Source: Streptomyces sp. NRRL F-6676 (lineage in GTDB: Bacteria; Actinomycetota; Actinomycetes; Streptomycetales; Streptomycetaceae). From it: 64,000 nucleotides of DNA. The DNA is taken from assembly GCF_000725625.1 (NCBI RefSeq), contig NZ_JOHS01000018.1, positions 60,477 through 124,476 of the forward strand, written 5' to 3'. Below the pieces are notes generated by a model, which saw only the letters and a program-made list of their open reading frames with translations, ran no database searches and was not told the origin of the DNA. Of this stretch, positions 13,542 to 22,714 are shown piece by piece (position 1 is the stretch's first letter; each line of letters begins with the position of its first letter). The position numbers and the translations under genes were made by a program.

Positions 13542-13588
13542 TTACCCAGGCTTCTGTTGGACGTCAGTGTCACCTGGACCGTAAGCAA

Positions 13589-13610
13589 CCTGGGTGAACG
13601 GCAGATGAAC
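13589..13610 (-). promoter_or_regulatory. PHO box (PhoP operator) upstream of pit
   Basis: On the minus strand two adjacent 11-bp units read GTTCATCTGCC and GTTCACCCAGG. Both fit the known Streptomyces direct-repeat unit (G, G/T, TCA, three pyrimidines, purine, then G/C-rich pair); the second fits fully. Location just upstream of a phosphate transporter supports a real PhoP site. Confidence 0.75.
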
Positions 13611-13691
13611 GAGGGCGGGCGGTGCGGTGACCCGAACGGGGTGCCGCGATTCCGCTTTCCGGCGGTGTCCGTGCCCCCGCCGCCCTCCCCG

Positions 13692-14420
13692 TCACCCCCG
13701 CGCGAGCCGTTTCAACCCGGCGAGGGAGCCGTTGAAGCGGTTCTGGTCGCCGGGCAGGGTGCCGGCGGTGGCGTACTGCCAGAACGTCCAGGCGCTCCAG
13801 CCGCCCGGCAGCGCGCCCGCGCCGGAGGCACCGTGCCGGGCGATCCACAGCGCGTGGTCCGCGGCGAAGGCGGTGCTGTCGCCGGTGCACAGCCGCCACC
13901 AGTTGGCCGTGGTGTACAGCACGGGCCGGCGCCCGGTCAGCCGCAGCACCTCGTCGCTGAACGCCCTGATCCAGCGCACCATGGCGGCCTTGCCCAGCCC
14001 GTAGCACTTGTGCGAGCCGTAGGGGTTGTACTCCATGTCCAGCGCGGGCGGCAGGGTCCGGCCGTCCGCGCGCCAGGCGCCGCCGTTGCGCACGAAGTAC
14101 GCCGCCTGCGTGGTGCCGGAGGACCGGTCCGGCACGGCGAAGTGGTACGCGCCGCGCAGGATCCCGGCGGCGCGCGCCCCGTCGTACTGCTTCGTGAAGG
14201 TGGGGCTGCGGTAGTCGGTGGACTCGGTCGCCTTGACGTAGACGAACGCCGCCCCGTCCGCCCTGGCCTTCGCCCAGTCGACGCCGCCCTGGTGCGAGGA
14301 GACGTCGTGCCCCTTCGGCTTGCCCGCGGCGACGGCCCGGGCGGGCGCCGCCGCGCCCGTGGCGAGCAGCGCGCCACAGAGCGCGAGCGTCAGGGTGCGG
14401 GCGGCGTGACGTGAGGTCAT
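13692..14420 (-). CDS. Secreted GH25 lysozyme (muramidase)
   Basis: Predicted 242-residue preprotein. Residues 1 to about 30 form a signal peptide (Arg, hydrophobic core LTLALCGALLATGAAA, then ARA). The mature part opens with the GH25 motif GHDVSSHQGGVDW and carries the acidic pair ALDMEYNP, which supplies catalytic Asp/Glu for cleaving the MurNAc-GlcNAc bond of peptidoglycan. The ATG at 14420 was preferred to the 35-residue longer frame because it places the signal peptide at the N-terminus. Monocistronic; may act in cell-wall turnover or on competitors. Confidence 0.9.
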   Translation of the reverse strand: MTSRHAARTLTLALCGALLATGAAAPARAVAAGKPKGHDVSSHQGGVDWAKARADGAAFVYVKATESTDYRSPTFTKQYDGARAAGILRGAYHFAVPDRSSGTTQAAYFVRNGGAWRADGRTLPPALDMEYNPYGSHKCYGLGKAAMVRWIRAFSDEVLRLTGRRPVLYTTANWWRLCTGDSTAFAADHALWIARHGASGAGALPGGWSAWTFWQYATAGTLPGDQNRFNGSLAGLKRLARG

Positions 14421-14617
14421 GGATCCCCCCGGGGGACGGTGGACACGTGGGCGCGGGAACCGCCGCGCACGGACGGTCCCGCAGGAGCCCCAGAGAGTAG
14501 TAGAAGACCGGAGGAAAACTGCCAATCATCATCCAATCGGCTCATATGGGCGCGTTCGCGGGCTTATGCGCCGGTGCGAGCGCCGGGCGCGCACGGCGTA
14601 CCTGGCATGATCGCGCC

Positions 14618-15337
14618 ATGGCTGAGCAGCGGCAGAACCCGGAACGGGAGCGACAGCGGCAGCGGGCGCGGGAGCGGGAGACGGCCGGGGACGGGGTGGC
14701 CGGCGCCTGGGAGGCGCTCGTCGCCACCGCCCGCCGGACGGTCGCCGACGGACTGGTCGTCGGCACCTCCGGCAACGTGTCGGTACGGGTCGGGGACACG
14801 GTGCTGGTCACCCCCACCGGAGTGCCGTACGACAGGCTGAGCCCCGACGACGTGGTCGGCGTCGCCCTCGACGGCCGCCAGGTGCTCGGCACGCTGCGGC
14901 CGACCAGCGAACTACCCATGCACCTCGCGGTGTACCGCGCCACCGGCGCACGCGCGGTCGTGCACACCCACGCGGTGCACTCGACGGCGGTCTCCACGCT
15001 CGTCCGGGAGCTCCCGCTGATCCACTACATGGCCGCGGCCATGGGCGGCCCCGTCCGGGTCGCCCCCTACGCCACGTACGGCACACCCGAACTGGCCGAC
15101 AACGTGCTCCACGCCCTCACCGACCGCACCGCCTGCCTCCTCCAGAACCACGGCACCCTCGCCTACGGCACCACCCTCGACCAGGCCTACGACCACACCG
15201 CCCAACTCGAATGGATGTGCCACGTCTGGCTCACAGCGACATCGACGTCGGCAGGCCCACCCACCCTCCTGACACCCGACCAACTGAACGAGGTGCGGAC
15301 CCAATTGAGGGCATACGGCCAGCGAAGCGCTAGGTAG
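14618..15337 (+). CDS. Class II aldolase/adducin family protein (fuculose-phosphate aldolase-like)
   Basis: Predicted 239 residues. After a charged, Arg/Gln/Glu-rich N-terminus of about 25 residues comes the class II aldolase fold: GTSGNVSVR (phosphate site), TSELPMH (catalytic Glu region), the metal-binding HTHAVHSTAV and QNHGTLAYG. These supply the three zinc-binding His residues. The substrate is probably a sugar phosphate, but no sugar-catabolic genes are nearby. ATG at 14618 excludes a 24-residue upstream extension lacking family similarity. Confidence 0.87.
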   Translation: MAEQRQNPERERQRQRARERETAGDGVAGAWEALVATARRTVADGLVVGTSGNVSVRVGDTVLVTPTGVPYDRLSPDDVVGVALDGRQVLGTLRPTSELPMHLAVYRATGARAVVHTHAVHSTAVSTLVRELPLIHYMAAAMGGPVRVAPYATYGTPELADNVLHALTDRTACLLQNHGTLAYGTTLDQAYDHTAQLEWMCHVWLTATSTSAGPPTLLTPDQLNEVRTQLRAYGQRSAR

Positions 15338-15354
15338 GGGCGCGGGGCTGAGTC

Positions 15355-15520
15355 GGGTGCGCGGCTCCGCCGCCGGGGCGCGAGTACTCTCCGTGCCCCG
15401 GAAGGGGCGCGGGGAACTGCGCGAGAAGCCCCACCGGCGGTCGGCCGACGACGCACCCCACGGGGTTCAAGGGGCGGAGCCCCTTGAAAGGGAGGGGAAG
15501 GGCAGGGGCGGCGGGGGCGA
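15355..15520. repeat. Half-copy of the palindromic repeat family
   Basis: Bases 15403-15422 are identical to one 20-bp core arm of the element in cobB (2007-2026). The stretch from there to 15520 ends in the same GGGGCGGCGGGGGCGA flank, giving a half-element of 118 bp against 116 bp in cobB. The left side (15362-15400) instead shows the CGGCTCCGCCG variant also seen at 60510 and 60560. It lies between the aldolase and hydrolase genes. Confidence 0.8.
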
Positions 15521-15593
15521 GACAAACCACAGCACCCCACCCCAATCAGGAGGCCCGCTGGCCGAAGCCCCCCGCACCCACGACACTGGACCG

Positions 15594-16736
15594 GTGCGTA
15601 CCGTCAGGCCGACCCCCACCACCGTCACCACAGCCCTGGCCCTCGCCGCCGGCCTCGCCGGCGCCACCGGCCTGGCCGCCGGCCGCCTCGCCGCCGACGC
15701 CGCCCTCAAGGCGCCCCCCGGCCGCCCCCTCCCCACCGAACCCCGCCTCACCGTCCACGCCACGGCCGCCGGCCGCATCACCCTCACCCGCGCCCTCGCC
15801 TCCCGGCGCCCCGGCACCTACGGTCTCGCCGGCCACGGCTCCCACGCGGTCGTCGGCCAGGTCCTCACCGGAACCCCGCACTCCGCCGACACGGTCGTCC
15901 GCCGGCTCGAACGTGTCACCCACGGCACCCTGGAGACCGGCGACAGGGTCTGGCTCACCCCCAGCCTCCACATCGGCGACCCGGGCACCGCCCTCGGCCT
16001 CGACTACACCGACGTGGACGTGCCCGGCGAACTCGGCCCGCTGCCGGCGTGGTTCGTGCCGGGCGTGCGCGACATGTGGGTGATCGCCGTGCACGGGCTC
16101 GGCGCGACCCGCGAGCACGCGATGAACCTGATGCGGTTCTGGAACCGCAACCACCTCACCGTGCTCGCCCTCTCCCACCGGGGCGACGCCGGCGCGCCCC
16201 GTTCGCCGGACGGCCTCAACCACCTCGGGGACACCGAGTGGCGGGACGTGGACGCGGCGATCCAGTACGCCGTGCGCCATGGTGCCCGGCAGGTGGTGCT
16301 GCACGGCTGGTCGACCGGCGCGACCATGGCGCTGACCGCCGCGGTCCGCTCCGAGCTGCGGGATCGTGTCGTGGGGCTGGTGCTCGACTCGCCGGTGCTC
16401 GACCGGGAGGCGACGGTGCGGGCGCTGGCGGCGGCGCGGCACACACCGGGGGTGTTGCTGCCGTTGGCGGTGCGGGCGGCGCAGGGGAAGGCGCGGTGGG
16501 ACGCGGAGCGGTTGCGGCGGGTGGTGGATCCAGGGCGGCTCACGAAGCCGACGCTGATCTTTCATGGGCCGCGGGACGCCGTCGCGCCGTGGGGGGCGTC
16601 GCGGCGCTTGGCGGAGGCGAAAGAGGGTTTGGTGGCGTTGCACGAGGTGCGGGAGGGGGTGCACGGGGCGATGTGGAACGCGGACCCCGAGGGGTACGAG
16701 GAGGCACTGGGGCGCTTCTTGACGCCGCTGGTGTGA
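15594..16736 (+). CDS. Membrane-anchored or secreted alpha/beta hydrolase
   Basis: Predicted 380 residues from the GTG at 15594. The N-terminus has a hydrophobic segment (about residues 10-35) that may be a signal anchor. The hydrolase core includes the oxyanion region VHGLGATREH, the nucleophile elbow HGWSTGATMAL (Ser in GxSxG), the acid-strand FHGPRDAVAP and a late His in VREGVHGAM. This is the serine-hydrolase layout of peptidase S9-like or esterase families; the substrate is unknown. The upstream frame to 15357 is repeat sequence and was excluded. Confidence 0.85.
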   Translation: MRTVRPTPTTVTTALALAAGLAGATGLAAGRLAADAALKAPPGRPLPTEPRLTVHATAAGRITLTRALASRRPGTYGLAGHGSHAVVGQVLTGTPHSADTVVRRLERVTHGTLETGDRVWLTPSLHIGDPGTALGLDYTDVDVPGELGPLPAWFVPGVRDMWVIAVHGLGATREHAMNLMRFWNRNHLTVLALSHRGDAGAPRSPDGLNHLGDTEWRDVDAAIQYAVRHGARQVVLHGWSTGATMALTAAVRSELRDRVVGLVLDSPVLDREATVRALAAARHTPGVLLPLAVRAAQGKARWDAERLRRVVDPGRLTKPTLIFHGPRDAVAPWGASRRLAEAKEGLVALHEVREGVHGAMWNADPEGYEEALGRFLTPLV

Positions 16737-16743
16737 CCTGGGG

Positions 16744-17010
16744 GTTCTCTCGCCCCCGCCGCCCCTGTCCTCCCGTCCTTCACCTGGGGGCTCTGCTCCC
16801 AGGCCCCCCCGGGCGCGGGAGAGCTCGGGGGCAGGCGGGGCCAGGGGGCGGTTGCGGGGCGGGTGGGGGAACTTCTCGCGCTCGCGTGGCGCTCACCGCG
16901 GATTCGCACGGTCCCACGCCCCCGAGCGGGCGCGGTCGCCCACGCCCGCGCGGCGGAGCCGCGGATCCAGTACGGCCCCGTGCCCCTTACGGGGCGCGGG
17001 TTCGTTCCGG
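16744..17010. repeat. Degenerate repeat-family sequence in a 379-bp gap
   Basis: The gap 16737-17115 holds a left-type outer flank (TCGCCCCCGCCGCCCC, starting about 16748) with a short GGGGGCTCTGCTCCC stem. It also has a second block near 16940-17000 with CGCGGCGGAGCCGCGG and CCCCTTACGGGGCGCGGG. Both resemble parts of the elements at 1843, 15355 and 60470. No gene is supported here. Confidence 0.6.
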
Positions 17011-17115
17011 TTCGTGGCGTGGTGAGTGGCGGTTGCGCTGCCCCCGCCGTATCGAGAGGGCCCGGCGTCCGCATTCCGTTTGGGTTTTCGGACCGTCAAC
17101 CGGAAGACTGCACCT

Positions 17116-18585
17116 GTGACGTCCCGTACCCCGCGCGACTCCAGGCTCCGACTCGTCCGCCCGCGGCCCCTGGCCGCCGCTCCCCGGGCGGTGAACCAGC
17201 ACCGCACGCGCCGCCCCGCGCCCCGGCCGCCGGAGGGCACCCCGCCACCGGCGGAACTGGCCCGCATGGCCCGCGCCCGGCTGGCCGGGGCCGCCACGAT
17301 CGCCCGGTGGGCCGACACCGCACTGCGCCCGGGCCGTGACGGCGCGGGCTCCGACGGCGGAGGCACCCTGTCCGACCGGACCGCCGAACACGCGGCGGAC
17401 GAACTGCGGCTGACCGTCGCTCAGGTGCGCGCCGACTGGGACACCGCCCGGCTCGCCGGCCTCGTCGAGGTGCACGGCAACAGCGCCCGCTCCGGCTGGC
17501 GGCTGCGCGCCTGGGACCGTGACGACAGCGCCGTCCTGCGCGGCTGGGTCGCCCTGTTCGACGCCTGGTCGCTCGCCTCACCGGAGCCGTCGGACCGGGA
17601 GCACGCCGACGTCGCCGAGGTCGTCTCCGCGATGCCCCAGCTCCTCTCCTTCCTCCAGCTCTCCGCCGGCCCCGTGCCCGTGGAACAGCTCCTGGACCTG
17701 CTGCGCCAGCGCGTCACCGAGCTGCGCACCGAACGCTGCGAGGTCCCCTACGGCCCCGCGCCCGAGCCCCTCGCCCCGTCGAACGGCGGCTCCCAGGGCG
17801 GCCTGAGGGCCGTCGAACCTCCTTCCCCCGTCGTTCCTCCCGCCCCTCCCGAACCCGCCGACGCCGGCACCCTCGCCCCCCTCCTCGACTGGGCGCTGCG
17901 GGCGCTCGCCTCCGTCGGGGCGCTGACCTACGGCGACGGCCAGGCCACCCTCACCCCGCTCGGCAACTGGGCGGTGTGGGTCAAGCTGGAGCAGATCTGC
18001 GTGGCCGCGCAGAGCCCCGCCGGCAACATCGAGGTCGCCGCCGAGGACATGCTCCGCGGCTGCGCCCAGCTCCGCCCCAACGCCGCCCGCGCCGAGTACC
18101 GCGCCTGGCTCGCCGCCCGCCCCGTCGGCGCCGCCGTCACCGAACTCCTCGAGGCCGCCCGCGGCGAGGACGCCCTGCTGCGCGGCCTGGCCTTCGAGGC
18201 GCTGCGCGTCGTCGGCGCCCCCGCCGAACCCGAGGTGCGCAGCGCCGCCGAGGAGGCCGGACTGCGCCCCTACGCCCTGCTCTGGCTCGCCGAGCAGGAG
18301 GGCGTCGACCCCGAGGACGCCCACGAGGTGCTCACCCGCGAGGAGGCCACCTGGCTGTGGGTCGACACCGCCGCCGCCGTCGCCGACCACGGGGAGGCGC
18401 CGCTCCTCGTACGCCACCTGGAGTCCGCCGTGCAGCCCACCGTGCCCGCGCTCCTGGACGAGGTGCGCGCCGTCGGCCATCCGCGCACGGTGCAGGTGCT
18501 CGTCGCCCTCGCCGCCGCGCACCCCGACCCGGCGCTGGCCAGAGCCGTCCGCAGAGCCGCCTTCCAGGTCCACACCGGCGGCTGA
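17116..18585 (+). CDS. Conserved actinobacterial protein of unknown function
   Basis: Predicted 489 residues from GTG 17116; an upstream in-frame extension to 17026 is possible. No catalytic motif was recognised. Residues about 105-150 (TAEHAADELRLTVAQV...GLVEVHG) resemble a small winged-helix. A Pro/Ser-rich linker lies near residues 220-255, and the C-terminal half is made of Ala/Leu/Glu-rich helices that look like HEAT-type repeats. Coding bias is strong. It converges on the VOC gene. Confidence 0.7.
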   Translation: MTSRTPRDSRLRLVRPRPLAAAPRAVNQHRTRRPAPRPPEGTPPPAELARMARARLAGAATIARWADTALRPGRDGAGSDGGGTLSDRTAEHAADELRLTVAQVRADWDTARLAGLVEVHGNSARSGWRLRAWDRDDSAVLRGWVALFDAWSLASPEPSDREHADVAEVVSAMPQLLSFLQLSAGPVPVEQLLDLLRQRVTELRTERCEVPYGPAPEPLAPSNGGSQGGLRAVEPPSPVVPPAPPEPADAGTLAPLLDWALRALASVGALTYGDGQATLTPLGNWAVWVKLEQICVAAQSPAGNIEVAAEDMLRGCAQLRPNAARAEYRAWLAARPVGAAVTELLEAARGEDALLRGLAFEALRVVGAPAEPEVRSAAEEAGLRPYALLWLAEQEGVDPEDAHEVLTREEATWLWVDTAAAVADHGEAPLLVRHLESAVQPTVPALLDEVRAVGHPRTVQVLVALAAAHPDPALARAVRRAAFQVHTGG

Positions 18586-18616
18586 CCCCACGAGCCATCC
18601 CCCGGCCCGGCCGCCC

Positions 18617-18633
18617 GGCCCGGCGACCGGGCC
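18617..18633. terminator. Short GC hairpin between convergent genes
   Basis: GGCCCGG and CCGGGCC pair perfectly around CGA, 32 bp after the 489-residue protein gene. It is a plausible weak terminator for either convergent transcript. It is short and lacks a T-tract. Confidence 0.4.
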
Positions 18634-18640
18634 CCGGTCA

Positions 18641-18664
18641 GGTACTGGTCCCGGTACTGGTCCC
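18641..18664. repeat. Exact tandem 12-bp duplication
   Basis: GGTACTGGTCCC occurs twice head to tail at 18641-18652 and 18653-18664, ending 3 bp before the stop codon of the VOC gene. Confidence 0.8.
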
Positions 18665-18667
18665 CGC

Positions 18668-19081
18668 TCAGGAACCGGTCTCCGGCGCGTACGTCCCGAA
18701 GCTCCAGATGTTGCCCTCCACGTCCCGGGCCATGTAGTCCCGCGAGCCGTAGTCCTGGTCCGTCGGGGGCATGAGGATCTCCGCGCCGTGCTCCACGGCT
18801 CTGCGGTGGTGCGCGTCGACGTCGTCCACCACCACGTAGACGCCCGACGGGCCCCCGCCCTTCATCGCCTCGTCGAACCGGCCGCCCCGGCCCTTGGAGC
18901 CGAGCATCACCGCGCCGTTGCCCTGCACCAGTTCGGCGTGGACCACCTTGCCGTCCTCGCCCTCGTACACCGCGCGTTCCGAGAAGCCGAACGCCGCGGT
19001 CAGCTGGCGGAACGCCGCCGACGCGTCCGCGTACAACAGCGTCGGGAAGACGCTCGGACGTCCGCCGCCCGTGCCTGCCAT
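18668..19081 (-). CDS. VOC-superfamily (glyoxalase/bleomycin-resistance-like) protein
   Basis: Predicted 137 residues in a single vicinal-oxygen-chelate fold: FPTLLYADASAAFRQLTAAFGF at the N-terminus and RDYMARDVEGNIWSFG at the C-terminus are typical. The ATG at 19081 has a GGGAG ribosome site 10 nt upstream; an in-frame GTG at 19090 is too close to it. Many such Streptomyces proteins have unknown substrates. It is divergent from the ABC-F gene. Confidence 0.85.
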   Translation of the reverse strand: MAGTGGGRPSVFPTLLYADASAAFRQLTAAFGFSERAVYEGEDGKVVHAELVQGNGAVMLGSKGRGGRFDEAMKGGGPSGVYVVVDDVDAHHRRAVEHGAEILMPPTDQDYGSRDYMARDVEGNIWSFGTYAPETGS

Positions 19082-19290
19082 GCCGATCACGCTCCCTTCA
19101 CGGCCTTCGCATCCCGCGCCCTCCACGGCCGGAATGTGGCCTGCTTCACAGTCTTGCACCCCCCACTGACAACGCGGCCGGAACCGGCAGGGCCCTACCC
19201 AGGAGGAGTACGCCGGCGGCGCGCACGGGACGCGGTGGGAAGCGCGCCCGCAGGGCTTCGCACGGGGCAAAACCGCTTGCGCACCCCCGT

Positions 19291-19384
19291 TAGACTTGGC
19301 CCATGGCCATTCTCCTCGCGCATTAGACAGCGGGAACGCCCCCAGCCGCCCGTCCCGCCCTCTCCCGCTTACTGGAGTCTGTCC
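19291..19384 (+). promoter_or_regulatory. Promoter and possible attenuator of the ABC-F gene
   Basis: After the TAGACT -10 box and the seven-codon ORF, AGCGGGA (about 19328-19335) can pair with TCCCGCT (about 19362-19369). The ribosome site GGAG lies shortly after, 7 nt before the GTG start. Ribosome stalling on the small ORF could alter this hairpin. No good -35 was seen. The rest of the 303-bp gap back to the divergent VOC start shows nothing else recognisable. Confidence 0.45.
19303..19326 (+). CDS. Possible leaderless 7-codon leader peptide (MAILLAH)
   Basis: ATG to TAG encodes MAILLAH. A TAGACT -10 hexamer at 19291-19296 would place transcription start at the A of this ATG, so the peptide would be translated leaderless. 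It ends 58 bp before the ABC-F start and just before a hairpin. Too short for coding statistics; the call rests on position and on the known use of leader peptides to attenuate ABC-F resistance genes. Confidence 0.4.
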   Translation: MAILLAH

Positions 19385-20983
<1,599 letters not shown>

Positions 20984-21036
20984 GCCGGTCCCGGCACCCG
21001 GGTCGGCGTGGAGACCGACCCCGGGTCGACAGGGAA

Positions 21037-21060
21037 ACCGGCGTCGATGCCGACGCCGGT
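21037..21060 (+). terminator. Perfect 10-bp hairpin after the ABC-F gene
   Basis: ACCGGCGTCG and CGACGCCGGT pair around ATGC, 54 bp after the stop. A smaller hairpin GGTCGG/CCGACC at 21001-21020 precedes it. Confidence 0.65.
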
Positions 21061-21068
21061 CCGAGGCG

Positions 21069-21091
21069 ATGATCCATTACTCATGGATCAT
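21069..21091. promoter_or_regulatory. AT-richer inverted repeat upstream of the small HTH gene
   Basis: ATGATCCA and TGGATCAT flank a 7-base spacer in unusually AT-rich sequence. It could be an operator for the downstream HTH gene. The remaining part of the gap 20984-21396 shows no other gene. Confidence 0.4.
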
Positions 21092-21396
21092 TCGGCCCAT
21101 CAGTGATCCACCATCTGTGTGAGATCTCCTCGTACCGCGGTGCGTCGCACGCCGCTCTTCCGGCCGGGCCCCCCTTCCGCGGGGGCCCGGCCGTCGCACG
21201 TCCGTGACCTGCTGCTTCGCGGAAGCACTCGTTCGGACGTACGGAACGCCACCGATCGGAATACATCCTTCCGCTTGTGGGGACCCGCTCCTGTCGTCAA
21301 AACCGTCTCTCATCGACCTTGCCGAATGGGTGGCCAACCCGCCCCGGAGGGGTGATCATGAGAGGACCAGAGCGCACTTCCCATGAGGAGGCACGG

Positions 21397-21618
21397 GTGG
21401 CCGAGACTCTGAAGAAGGGCAGCCGGGTGACCGGCGCCGCGCGCGACAAGCTCGCGGCAGACCTGAAGAAGAAGTACGACTCCGGTGCGAGCATCCGGGC
21501 GCTGGCCGAGGAGACCGGCCGCTCGTATGGCTTCGTGCACCGGATGCTCAGCGAGTCGGGCGTCACGCTGCGTGGACGCGGCGGAGCGACCCGGGGAAAG
21601 AAGTCCACCTCCGCCTGA
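21397..21618 (+). CDS. Small helix-turn-helix DNA-binding protein
   Basis: Predicted 73 residues from GTG 21397 (GAGGAGG upstream). The segment IRALAEETGRSYGFVHRMLSE is a clear helix-turn-helix of resolvase/Hin type, flanked by basic tails (LKKKYDSG; RGGATRGKKS). An ATG at 21358 with a strong GGAGGGG site would add 13 residues. No other domain is present, so it is a small nucleoid or regulator-like protein, alone in its transcription unit. Target unknown. Confidence 0.8.
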   Translation: MAETLKKGSRVTGAARDKLAADLKKKYDSGASIRALAEETGRSYGFVHRMLSESGVTLRGRGGATRGKKSTSA

Positions 21619-21638
21619 GGCCCTCGAGCCCTGGGCGG

Positions 21639-21692
21639 CCATCGGTTCTCCGATGGTGACCACCCGGGCGGTCGGGTGACCGACCGGGTGGT
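21639..21692. terminator. Two consecutive hairpins after the HTH gene
   Basis: CCATCGG/CCGATGG with a TTCT loop (21639-21656) is followed directly by ACCACCCGG/CCGGGTGGT (21659-21692), which has an inner CGGT/ACCG stem. Likely terminator for the HTH gene before the hydratase promoter. Confidence 0.6.
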
Positions 21693-21759
21693 TACTGTGC
21701 AGTCACTTGGGATGCCGGCGTACGGCGTCCCCGACGACCGCACCCCTCGGAGGTACCCC

Positions 21760-22563
21760 ATGGCTTCGCTCGGACTGGACCTCGAACCGGTATTCGACAA
21801 GGACGGCGTACGTCTCACCGTGGACGACGCGGTCGCCACGGTGACGCTGACCAACCCCGCCAAGCGCAACCCCCAGGGCCCCGCTCTGTGGCGCGCGCTG
21901 ATCGAGGTCGGCCGGCTGCTGCCGGGTTCGGTGCGGGTGGTCGTGCTGCGCGGCGAGGGCAAGTCCTTCTCGGCGGGGCTCGACCAGCAGATGCTCACGC
22001 CCGAGGGAATCCCCGGCGAGCCCTCGTTCCTCGGTCTCGCGCGCAGCGACGACGCCGAGCTGGACGCGACGATCGCCGCGTACCAGGAGGCGTTCACCTG
22101 GTGGCGGCGGAACGACCTCGTGTCGATCGCCACCGTTCAGGGCCATGCCATCGGTGCCGGATTCCAGCTGGCGCTCGCCTGTGACCTGCGCGTCGTCGCG
22201 GACGACGTGCGGTTCGCCATGCGTGAGACCAGCCTCGGCCTGGTGCCGGACCTCACGGGTACGTACCCGCTCGTCGGCCTGGTCGGCTACGCCCGCGCCC
22301 TGGAGATCTGCGCGACGGGCCGCTTCGTCCACGCGGAGGAGGCGGTGAGCACCGGTCTGGCCAACGCGGCGGTGCCCGGCGCGCAGCTCGACGACGCGGT
22401 GCGGGACCTCGTGGACGCGCTGCTTGCGGCCCCGAGGGACGCCGTCGTCGAGACGAAGGCGCTGCTGCGGGGGGCGGCCGACCGCACGTACGACGCGCAG
22501 CGCGCGGCCGAACGCGCCGCCCAGGCCCGCCGCCTCCGCGACCTGGCGGGCCTGTCCGACTGA
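21760..22563 (+). CDS. Enoyl-CoA hydratase/isomerase family protein
   Basis: Predicted 267-residue crotonase-fold enzyme. The oxyanion-hole segments GEGKSFSAGLDQQML and GHAIGAGFQLALACD are present, and RETSLGLVPDLTGTYPL follows as in hydratases. ATG 21760 has GGAGG 6 nt upstream; 28 upstream in-frame residues look non-coding. Substrate unknown; no beta-oxidation neighbours. Confidence 0.9.
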   Translation: MASLGLDLEPVFDKDGVRLTVDDAVATVTLTNPAKRNPQGPALWRALIEVGRLLPGSVRVVVLRGEGKSFSAGLDQQMLTPEGIPGEPSFLGLARSDDAELDATIAAYQEAFTWWRRNDLVSIATVQGHAIGAGFQLALACDLRVVADDVRFAMRETSLGLVPDLTGTYPLVGLVGYARALEICATGRFVHAEEAVSTGLANAAVPGAQLDDAVRDLVDALLAAPRDAVVETKALLRGAADRTYDAQRAAERAAQARRLRDLAGLSD

Positions 22564-22620
22564 CTCGGCCCTCCGGGGCGGGGAGCCTCACAGCTCGGGA
22601 GTGCGTGTCGTCGGGCGACT

Positions 22621-22685
22621 GCGGGTGGGTTCATGGCTGCTCGCGCAGTTCCCCGCGCCCCTTCGAGGGGCGCGGGGAACTGCGC
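22621..22685. repeat. Core copy of the palindromic repeat family
   Basis: Two perfect 20-bp arms (22643-22662 and 22666-22685) flank a TCG loop. Each arm is identical to the arms at 1965-1984 and 2007-2026 inside cobB, and the 20 bp before the left arm also nearly match cobB 1943-1964. It lies between convergent hydratase and SDR genes, where it could also end transcription. Confidence 0.88.
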
Positions 22686-22714
22686 ATCTTCAGGGGGCCC
22701 GCCGGCGCAGCCCC

